From a virus, in the IMG/VR virus record IMGVR_UViG_3300012920_000309, positions 1-22,306 of that record: 22,306 bases of DNA. The stretch is one strand, 5' to 3'. How positions within the stretch are numbered: position 1 is the first letter of the stretch; every line of letters starts with the position of its first letter. Below are positions 7,251-13,521 of the stretch, one piece after another. The translations under genes and the position numbers were made by a program. The notes under the pieces are model-generated. The model saw only the letters and a list, made by a program, of their open reading frames with translations. It was not told the DNA's origin and did no database searches.

Positions 7251-7601
7251 ATGGCAAATACCTTTAAAGTAAAAACAAATGCGGCCATGCCAGCTAGTTC
7301 TGGCACTCCGCTTACATTATATACAGTACCATCAAGCACGACAACTGTGCTTATTGGTATGATGTTATGTAATGTACATACAAGTCAGGTTACTGTAGAT
7401 ATTGTTTTGGAAAGTGATACATCAGATACTGAAACAAATGAAACAGTTAAGCTGGCAGATAATGTTCCTATTCCTGCAGGGTCTACTTTAGAACTATTTT
7501 CAGGAAACAAAATCATCATGCAAACAACAGACGTGCTAAAGATTGATTGTTCTGTTGCTGCAAAAATTGATGCGACATTAAGTATTATGGAGATAACCTA
7601 A
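7251..7601 (+). CDS. Small beta-rich virion protein of the fibre cassette
   Basis: A 116-residue protein of alternating beta strands: TPLTLYTVPSSTTTVLIGMML (split across two strands, residues about 19-39), QVTVDIVLESD, VPIPAGSTLELF and TTDVLKIDCSVA. The pattern (a polar start, then a jelly-roll or Ig-like sandwich of about 100 residues) is common for small fibre-associated or spike proteins in marine phages. No enzyme motif is seen. It is the first gene after the 7208 promoter, with GAGGA four bases before the start. Its stop and the next ATG share one base. The function is not recognised; a fibre base or collar component is a reasonable guess from its neighbours. Confidence 0.5.
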   Translation: MANTFKVKTNAAMPASSGTPLTLYTVPSSTTTVLIGMMLCNVHTSQVTVDIVLESDTSDTETNETVKLADNVPIPAGSTLELFSGNKIIMQTTDVLKIDCSVAAKIDATLSIMEIT

Positions 7602-8194
7602 TGCCTTATCTTGGTTCTGCACCTTCACCTATATTTGACACTGATATCACAGTTACAAACTTAACTACAAGCGGAACTCTTACATCCTCTGGAACTACTG
7701 CTTTGTCTGGTAATACTACTGTTGGTGGTACTTTGGGTGTTACAGGTGCTGCAACATTATCTAGCACATTAGGTGTTACAGGTGCTACAACACTATCTAG
7801 CACATTAGGTGTTACAGGTGCTTTAACAGCTACAGGTGGTGGAACTGTAAAGGCAACTTATCAAGAACGCTATGCCACTGTTACCTCTTCTAGTGGCGCA
7901 GCTACCCTTGATTTGTCTACGGCAAACTATTTTTCTCATACTTTATCAGAGGCAACCACTTACACATTTAGTAATCCACCGTCAAGTGGCACTGCGTTTA
8001 CGTTTACACTTGAATTAAAGCAAAACTCTGGGGGCAACTCATATGCTACCACTTGGCCTAATAGTGTTGATTGGGCTGGCGGCACAGAGCCAACAGATTC
8101 AAGTGGTGCAAATGATGTTGATATTTATGTATTTACTACTAGAGATGGTGGCACAACTTACTTTGGATTCCAATCTGGTGCTGATTTATCGTAA
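7601..8194 (+). CDS. Short tail fibre / tip protein with 12-residue repeats
   Basis: This 197-residue protein starts with a polar leader (LGSAPSPIF) and runs into Thr/Ser/Gly repeats: LGVTGAATLSST, LGVTGATTLSST and LGVTGALTATGG, residues about 45-80. Such repeats form beta-helical shafts. The C-terminal 110 residues contain ATLDLSTANYFSHTL and TFTLELKQNS and look like a compact beta domain, with DVDIYVFTTRDGGTTYFG near the end. This is the shape of a short fibre with shaft and tip. The start overlaps the previous stop as TAATG and the end overlaps the next gene the same way, so three genes are coupled. Receptor specificity cannot be read. Confidence 0.6.
   Translation: MPYLGSAPSPIFDTDITVTNLTTSGTLTSSGTTALSGNTTVGGTLGVTGAATLSSTLGVTGATTLSSTLGVTGALTATGGGTVKATYQERYATVTSSSGAATLDLSTANYFSHTLSEATTYTFSNPPSSGTAFTFTLELKQNSGGNSYATTWPNSVDWAGGTEPTDSSGANDVDIYVFTTRDGGTTYFGFQSGADLS
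7736..7824 (+). repeat. 36-bp tandem repeat in the short fibre gene
   Basis: Two full 36-bp units (7736-7771 and 7772-7807) and the start of a third (from 7808) begin GGTGTTACAGGTGCT. They encode the 12-residue shaft unit GVTGA-TLSSTL. Units 1 and 2 differ at only a few bases, so the copy number could change by slippage or recombination. Confidence 0.85.
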
Positions 8195-8952
8195 TGGCAA
8201 CCGCTAAAAAAATAGTTATGGCTGCTGCTGGGGCAGGGGGTGACAGTGGTATAGATACCACTTGGGATTTGCGTGTATCTAGCGCACCCACAGGGATAAC
8301 CATTACAGATACAGGGACAACTCCAAGCTACGCTTTTAGTTCTACGTATGGTTTTCAAACGGCTGGCGATACTGGTAACGGTGTTAATTTTGCCTATCCT
8401 TTATCTGGAACAGATGCTTTAGACCCAACAGGTGGAGTTGACTTTTTAATTCAAGCAACTGTTCTTACAACAGACAGATGTAGTGACCCATCTATTGCTA
8501 CTTGGTTAGCGTCAGGTGGAAGGTCCGCTCCTATTTGGGCATGGGCTTATAATAACAGTAGAATATCACAGCAACTAAACTGTAACAGTTACAACGCTAT
8601 TTATGGAAGGTCTGTAAATGATACAGGCGCAGGTAGTTTAGGAAGTTCGTATTATCATGCAGGAGCATATATAACTTTACACTATTGGTATGCTCCTAGT
8701 ATTACAAGAGTATATGCTGCTGTCACAGATGCGGCAGAGGATTGGGGAATTACAGGCACACAACTAGGAACAAGAACTGCATTAATAGGTCAACATTTTG
8801 GGGTAAGCAATCCTGTTTATTGGGGATTGAGTTCAGATTTTGATAATGCTTCTATAGGCGCAAGTAGTACAAACTTTACTGCAGTAAGGGTAAGAAGTAT
8901 GCCTAACGGTTACAATAGTCCCGGTTCAGTGCCTACTGCACCGGGGTACTAA
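8194..8952 (+). CDS. Putative adhesin-like fibre cassette protein
   Basis: A 252-residue protein with a short Ala/Gly-rich start (MAAAGAGGDSG, residues 9-19) followed by a beta-rich body. Aromatic strand segments include APIWAWAYNNSRISQQL and YITLHYWYAPSITRVYAAV. Strand-rich sequence with an early YPLSGTDAL and a late FTAVRVRSMP is reminiscent of ConA-like or LamG-like jelly rolls, but no defining signature is clear. The start is coupled to the preceding fibre gene by TAATG. The N-terminal hydrophobic stretch is too short for a convincing signal peptide. The call as a receptor-facing protein comes mainly from its place between fibre genes. Confidence 0.45.
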   Translation: MATAKKIVMAAAGAGGDSGIDTTWDLRVSSAPTGITITDTGTTPSYAFSSTYGFQTAGDTGNGVNFAYPLSGTDALDPTGGVDFLIQATVLTTDRCSDPSIATWLASGGRSAPIWAWAYNNSRISQQLNCNSYNAIYGRSVNDTGAGSLGSSYYHAGAYITLHYWYAPSITRVYAAVTDAAEDWGITGTQLGTRTALIGQHFGVSNPVYWGLSSDFDNASIGASSTNFTAVRVRSMPNGYNSPGSVPTAPGY

Positions 8953-8973
8953 TAACCAGTATAGGAGAATTAA

Positions 8974-9135
8974 ATGAATTGTTATCATTGTAATACTGAA
9001 TTGACTCTTGAAAGCACTAACATTGTAGATGACAATGTAGATTATCAAGTAAAAACTTTTTCATGTTCTAATGAAAGTTGTGGTTGCGAAACTATAGTGC
9101 GTTATCCACAGAGTAACTTTCCTGAAAGTGAGTAG
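8974..9135 (+). CDS. 53-residue zinc-ribbon-like microprotein
   Basis: A 53-residue ORF starts at ATG 8974 with AGGAG seven bases upstream. It begins MNCYHCNTE and has CSNESCGCE near residues 31-39. A CxxC followed about 24 residues later by C-x4-C-x-C is the spacing of a small zinc ribbon or knuckle. The middle is acidic and polar; there is no membrane segment. It lies in the 255-base space between two fibre genes and its stop is two bases before another tiny cysteine ORF. No family is recognised. It could bind metal or nucleic acid, or be a structural Cys knot in a virion part. A good ribosome site and unbroken frame support translation. Confidence 0.6.
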   Translation: MNCYHCNTELTLESTNIVDDNVDYQVKTFSCSNESCGCETIVRYPQSNFPESE

Positions 9136-9137
9136 TT

Positions 9138-9206
9138 ATGAGTAAAGGTTTTTGTTGGCGTTGTTTTAAAAAACGAATTAAAGTTTGGTTTTTAGAAAGA
9201 CTATAA
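9138..9206 (+). CDS. 22-residue basic CxxC microprotein
   Basis: This ORF encodes MSKGFCWRCFKKRIKVWFLE plus two more residues: one CWRC motif followed by a basic amphipathic stretch. It starts two bases after the previous stop and ends one base before the ATG of the next fibre gene. That fibre gene has only a weak ribosome site of its own, so translation of this tiny frame would deliver ribosomes to it. It may be a real microprotein with half a zinc site, or mainly a coupling leader. At 22 residues chance is a serious alternative. Confidence 0.4.
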   Translation: MSKGFCWRCFKKRIKVWFLERL

Positions 9207-9207
9207 T

Positions 9208-9843
9208 ATGGCATATATAGGAAAAACTCCATCACAAGCGGTAAGACAAAGGTATTATTTTACCGCATCTGGAAGTGAAACATCTTTATCTGGTGCAGAT
9301 GATAATAGTAACACACTCGCATTTAGCGATGGTGAATATGTAGATGTATCTTTAAATGGCATAAGCCTTGTTGCAGGTACAGACTACAACACAAGCACTG
9401 CTAACACCATTGCTGGATTGTCTGCTTTAGCTGCAAATGACATAGTTGAAATTGTGGTGTATGATACGTTTAGTGTACATAGTGGCACGTTTAACGGTCC
9501 TACAACTTTTAACGGTAGTGTGTCTGCAGCTACACTTACAGATACAAGCAACACAGGAAATGTTACTTTAGATTTTTCTGCCAATCAAAACTTTGTTCTT
9601 ACACTTACAGGTAATGTAACTTTAGTTAACCCTACAACAGAAACAATAGGTCAATCTGGATTTATTGCATTTATACAAGACAGCACAGGTGGACGCACAG
9701 TTTCTCTTGGTACAGACTATGAAACAGGTACAGGTGCTGGACTAACACTTTCAAGTGCAGCATCTAAAACTGACCTTGTTCCTTATATTGTTGTTGCAGA
9801 AAATCGTATTCTTCTTGGAACAGCACAATTAGATTTTTCATAG
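9208..9843 (+). CDS. Tail fibre module protein with attachment-type N-terminus
   Basis: A 211-residue fibre protein. Residues 1-90 (MAYIGKTPSQAV..., then YVDVSLNGISLVAGTDY and IVEIVVYDTFSV) form a domain often seen at the N-terminus of marine phage fibres, likely a virion-binding or beta-sandwich module. Residues about 93-120 are a short shaft (SGTFNGPTTFNGSVSAAT). The rest, with GNVTLDFSANQNFVLTLTGN and GFIAFIQDSTGGRTVSLG, is a beta-rich tip that resembles the C-terminal half of the 197-residue protein at 7601. The start lies one base after the tiny CxxC ORF. It is one of several short fibres encoded in a row, suggesting mixed or alternative receptor-binding parts. Confidence 0.6.
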   Translation: MAYIGKTPSQAVRQRYYFTASGSETSLSGADDNSNTLAFSDGEYVDVSLNGISLVAGTDYNTSTANTIAGLSALAANDIVEIVVYDTFSVHSGTFNGPTTFNGSVSAATLTDTSNTGNVTLDFSANQNFVLTLTGNVTLVNPTTETIGQSGFIAFIQDSTGGRTVSLGTDYETGTGAGLTLSSAASKTDLVPYIVVAENRILLGTAQLDFS

Positions 9844-9850
9844 GTGTAAT

Positions 9851-12601
9851 ATGTCAGGGCCATTTGGTTCATCTGAATTTTTAACAAGCGTAAACACAGG
9901 ATTTTACGATTATGAGATTGAAAAATCCTTGTCTTTATATGAAAAAGACAGTACTAAATTAACTAGAACAATCCCTGCCAACAGTGCTACTAGCACCAAC
10001 GGCTACACACATACATGGGCAGCTTGGGTTCAGATGGGTGAAATAGGCAGCCCTTTTGGTACTAACCCACCTTTTTGGGGTCTTTTTCAAGCACACGGTG
10101 CTACTCATGGTACACGTTTTGGTTTTGCTGAATCTAGTTCAAACACATATCCTACTCATTTTTTGACTGTAATTAACAGTTCAGGCAATGTTTATGGTAG
10201 AGGAGCAAGCATAAACACTAACCCTCACGGTGGAAACAAAAGTCATGGTGCGGGAAATACATGTTCTTGGGATACGGGTGGATGGTTTCATTTCTGTGTA
10301 GTATTTGACGCTGAAAGCGGTGGTGGTATAGATACAGTAGATGCATTTAGATGGTACATTAATGGTGTTAGACTTCCCGGATATGCAGGATATGCTAATA
10401 TAGATTCCCATACTACCTATTTTGCAAGTTCAAGTTCTGACGTTACTCATGTGATAGGATTTGTGCCTAAAAACGCAACTTATAAAGAATATTTTAGTGG
10501 TAGAATAGCTGATGTTCATTGGGTGGATGGGCTTGCTCTTACCCCAGCTAGTTTTACAGAAACTAAACACGGTGTTCTTGTGCCTAAAGAATATACAGGT
10601 TCTTATGGAAATGCAGGATATCATTTAGAATTTAAAGATTCTTCAAATATAGGAAAAGATACTTCTGGAAATAGTAATGATTTTACAGCCAATAATTTAG
10701 ACCAATATGATATTCTTCCAGACACACCCACTTCCACTTTTAATAAATGTCTTGCTGATATATTTCAAGGAAATAGATATGCATATGACAGTACCCGCCA
10801 CGGTTTTGCCAATGAAGAGCCAAGTGGAGTTCAACATTATAGGTCACAAGAGTTTGGTCAAATACCTTTAAAAACAGGAAAATGGTATTACGAAGTATAT
10901 GTTAAAAGTATAAACTTAGATTCTACAATTAGAGAAATGCACATAGGTGTAACCACACTAGATAATCCAAATAGTAATCTTATAACGGCAGCAAGAAGTG
11001 CTGTTTCTTATATTGGTGGAAATGATGCTACAGGTAATATTTCAGGATACAAAAGTGTAACTACGAATGGTACAAGCGTACCAAGTTCTTATGGTGCTGC
11101 TTATGCAGATGCAACAAGTCCAGATGATATTATTGGAGTTGCTTTAGATTGTGATGGTGGCACAATAACTTTCTATAAGAATAATGCAAGTCAAGGAAGC
11201 ATTACTCTTCCTTTAGCTAATGAAAATTATCATACTTTTTTTAGGGTAAATCCATCAACTTACGACAGAGAGGTTTATTTTAACTTTGGTCAGGACGATA
11301 CATTTCATGGTCAAAAAACTAGCGGGTCTGCATCTGCAACAGCAGATGGGGGCGTAGGTACATTTTACTACACTCCACCAAGTGGTCACAAAGCTATTCA
11401 CTCTAAAAATTTAACTCCTGCAGTTGACCCCGTAAATAAAGAAAAGCCAGAAGACTTTTTTAAAGTAGTAAAATATACTGGTAACGGAACAGCCATTGGT
11501 TCAGGGGGAAATACAGTAACGGTAGGATTTCAACCTGATATTGTGATAATAAGAGAGGGTTACAATAGTGGCGGTAATACTCCTAAAGATGTAGTTTTTT
11601 ATGATTCTGTTAGAGGGGCAACAAAAAAGTTTGTGCCAGATGATGAACAATCTACAAATGGAAATTTAGCTACAAGTACACGTACAGAAACAACTGCAAG
11701 TGAAGGACTAACTTCATTTACTTCTACAGGTTTTACTTTAGGTAATGATACAGATACAAATAATAATTCTGATGACGATGTATACTTTGCTTATTGTTGG
11801 AAAATAGGGGGAAGTTCATCATCTAACTCAGATGGCACTATAACAGCAACAGTTTTAGCTAATCAAACACTAGGCATAAGCATAATAAAATATACTGGTA
11901 ATGGGACACAAGGGGCTACTATAGGACATGGTTTAGGCGTTGCACCTGAATATATGATTATGTGTAACCTTACAGATGCAGGAGAAGAAATACATCGTTA
12001 TCATGCATCCTTTAGTAAAAATGGTACTAGTTCATTTAGCAATTTTGGAGAAATGTTTACTTCTACCACTAATATAATTAATAACACTGCTCCTTCTTCA
12101 AGTGTTATAACATTAGGCAATGCAAATGCTACTAATAAAAGTGGTTCAGAATATGTAATATATGCATTTGCAGAGAAAGAAGGGTTTTCTCGTATAGGGG
12201 GTAATTTAGGATTTAGTCCATCTAATAGCGTTTACAGCACTAATACTAATCATATACCTTTAGGATTTAAACCTGCTTTAATGATATTACAACCTGCCGC
12301 AGATAATAACTCTTCTACTAAGTTTAGTAGTCCTGTATTTGCTTCTGAAGTAGCGGATTTAAACAGGCCAAGTTTAGGTACAAATGATTTATATGGTATT
12401 CCTATGATTCAAGGATATGGAATACATAGATATTATCACAATATGAGGGCCGATTCAACCGCATTTCTTACTAATAACGGTCATAAATTTGAATCTAGTG
12501 GTTATAAAATGTTACATAGAGAAAGTGGCAATCAACTTGATACTGCAAATTATTTTGTAGCCTTTGCTGAAATGCCATATAAATTTGCAAGAAGTGGATA
12601 G
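9851..12601 (+). CDS. Large adhesin with LamG-like and SPRY-like domains
   Basis: This 916-residue protein is the main receptor-binding candidate. Residues about 45-255 look like a LamG/ConA-type jelly roll (YTHTWAAWVQ, GGWFHFCVVFD, FRWYINGVRLPG, GRIADVHWVDGLAL). A linker at about 255-300 has YHLEFKDSSNIGKDTSGN and LPDTPTSTF. Residues about 340-480 resemble a SPRY/B30.2 fold (LKTGKWYYEVYV, GVALDCDGGTITFYKNN, VYFNFGQ). Then come repeated modules with VVKYTGNGT (about 538) and IIKYTGNGT (about 676), each followed by an I-x-GF/GL-P-hydrophobic strand, and a third degenerate copy near 785. No catalytic motif is visible. It follows the 211-residue fibre by seven bases. The next gene is chaperone-like, as expected for an adhesin. 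Confidence 0.65.
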   Translation: MSGPFGSSEFLTSVNTGFYDYEIEKSLSLYEKDSTKLTRTIPANSATSTNGYTHTWAAWVQMGEIGSPFGTNPPFWGLFQAHGATHGTRFGFAESSSNTYPTHFLTVINSSGNVYGRGASINTNPHGGNKSHGAGNTCSWDTGGWFHFCVVFDAESGGGIDTVDAFRWYINGVRLPGYAGYANIDSHTTYFASSSSDVTHVIGFVPKNATYKEYFSGRIADVHWVDGLALTPASFTETKHGVLVPKEYTGSYGNAGYHLEFKDSSNIGKDTSGNSNDFTANNLDQYDILPDTPTSTFNKCLADIFQGNRYAYDSTRHGFANEEPSGVQHYRSQEFGQIPLKTGKWYYEVYVKSINLDSTIREMHIGVTTLDNPNSNLITAARSAVSYIGGNDATGNISGYKSVTTNGTSVPSSYGAAYADATSPDDIIGVALDCDGGTITFYKNNASQGSITLPLANENYHTFFRVNPSTYDREVYFNFGQDDTFHGQKTSGSASATADGGVGTFYYTPPSGHKAIHSKNLTPAVDPVNKEKPEDFFKVVKYTGNGTAIGSGGNTVTVGFQPDIVIIREGYNSGGNTPKDVVFYDSVRGATKKFVPDDEQSTNGNLATSTRTETTASEGLTSFTSTGFTLGNDTDTNNNSDDDVYFAYCWKIGGSSSSNSDGTITATVLANQTLGISIIKYTGNGTQGATIGHGLGVAPEYMIMCNLTDAGEEIHRYHASFSKNGTSSFSNFGEMFTSTTNIINNTAPSSSVITLGNANATNKSGSEYVIYAFAEKEGFSRIGGNLGFSPSNSVYSTNTNHIPLGFKPALMILQPAADNNSSTKFSSPVFASEVADLNRPSLGTNDLYGIPMIQGYGIHRYYHNMRADSTAFLTNNGHKFESSGYKMLHRESGNQLDTANYFVAFAEMPYKFARSG

Positions 12602-12608
12602 CACAAAT

Positions 12609-13052
12609 ATGCCTTGGAAATATAATAATAGATTAATTAATGTAGGTTCTAGTTGGACTGATGATAATGGAATAAAACATCCATCTAATTGGAATATATG
12701 GTCAGACGCTGATAAAAAAGCCAATGGTTTAGTTTGGGAAAATGAACCTGAAGTATCAACTCCTGCTAGAAATTTAAACACATTAAAAGCTGAATGGAAA
12801 GAAACCACTAATCAAGAAGCTAATCAAAAGCTACAGCTTACAGATTGGATGGTTATACGTTTACAAGAGGACAGCAGTAAAACTTTAAGTTCTAAAATAA
12901 GTACGTATCGTGCTGCTGTACGTACCGCTTCTAACAATATTAACACTGCCATAGATAATTGCACAACACTTGATGAGTTTGATGCTTTGTGGGTTGAGTC
13001 CGATGGTAATAAAGCACCTATAGCAAACTGGCCTGATGAGGTAGAACAATGA
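12609..13052 (+). CDS. Tail-fibre assembly / tail assembly chaperone-like protein
   Basis: Taken from the ATG at 12609 (MPWKYNNRLINVG), seven bases after the adhesin stop, this is 147 residues. A longer form from 12564 would add 15 residues overlapping the adhesin and is less likely. The C-terminal half (LQLTDWMVIRLQED, then STYRAAVRTASNN, ending in NWPDEVEQ) has the TDW-x-V-x-R, R-x-A-x-R, W-P order of phage tail assembly chaperones found next to fibre genes in many phages. The N-terminal half (HPSNWNIWSDADKKANGLVW) is consistent with that family. Its likely job is helping fold or trimerise the adhesin encoded just upstream. Its last four bases overlap the next start (ATGA). Confidence 0.6.
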   Translation: MPWKYNNRLINVGSSWTDDNGIKHPSNWNIWSDADKKANGLVWENEPEVSTPARNLNTLKAEWKETTNQEANQKLQLTDWMVIRLQEDSSKTLSSKISTYRAAVRTASNNINTAIDNCTTLDEFDALWVESDGNKAPIANWPDEVEQ

Positions 13053-13504
13053 CTAAAGCAAGAGATTTAGCAAATTTCAATAGCAGTACTATCACAGATA
13101 CTGTTGTGTTAGCTGATGGGACAACAAGTGGAAACACCGTGGCAATAAGTGGTGCGAGTTTTAAAAACGCTACTTCTGTTAGAGTTGGTAGCTTAGTAAA
13201 TTTTTCTCTTTGGGTTGTAAATCTTCCTGTTTCTGGCCTCACATCTGGTAATACTCTATACATCAGGGGGCTTGAATACAATCTGGGGACAAATGCGGCT
13301 ATGGGTAGTATTATAATAGTAGGTGTTGATTTACAGACAAATGCAAGGGGTCTGGTGCTAAATGGCGGTGGAGTTGGAACAAACTATTGTAGAATTAGCG
13401 AGCAAATGGATGACACCAGTGAGGCAACAACTGATAGCTTAACCTGTGGCGATTTAGCGTCCAATGTGGATATATTTGCCACGCTTACTTATAAAGCGCA
13501 GTAG
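13049..13504 (+). CDS. Short fibre / spike-type protein with TKARDLAN start
   Basis: A 151-residue protein starting MTKARDLANFNSS, a start often seen in marine phage fibre proteins and likely a virion-binding helix. The remainder is beta strands (SVRVGSLVNFSLWVVNLPV, NTLYIRGLEYNLG, GSIIIVGVDLQT) with two cysteines near residues 111 and 131. It fits a small trimeric spike or a fibre tip. Translation is coupled to the preceding chaperone by an ATGA overlap. It is the last gene before the internal proteins. No enzyme motif is seen. Confidence 0.5.
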   Translation: MTKARDLANFNSSTITDTVVLADGTTSGNTVAISGASFKNATSVRVGSLVNFSLWVVNLPVSGLTSGNTLYIRGLEYNLGTNAAMGSIIIVGVDLQTNARGLVLNGGGVGTNYCRISEQMDDTSEATTDSLTCGDLASNVDIFATLTYKAQ

Positions 13505-13521
13505 GAGTAAGGAAGTAAGTC

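Noticed and set aside
9851-12601. Possible diversity-generating retroelement target in the adhesin
   Set aside because: No reverse transcriptase, template repeat or adenine-biased variable copy is visible in the window.
12564-12608. Extended start for the chaperone-like gene
   Set aside because: It would overlap the adhesin by 38 bases; the ATG at 12609 lies just after the adhesin stop and gives a family-like N-terminus.
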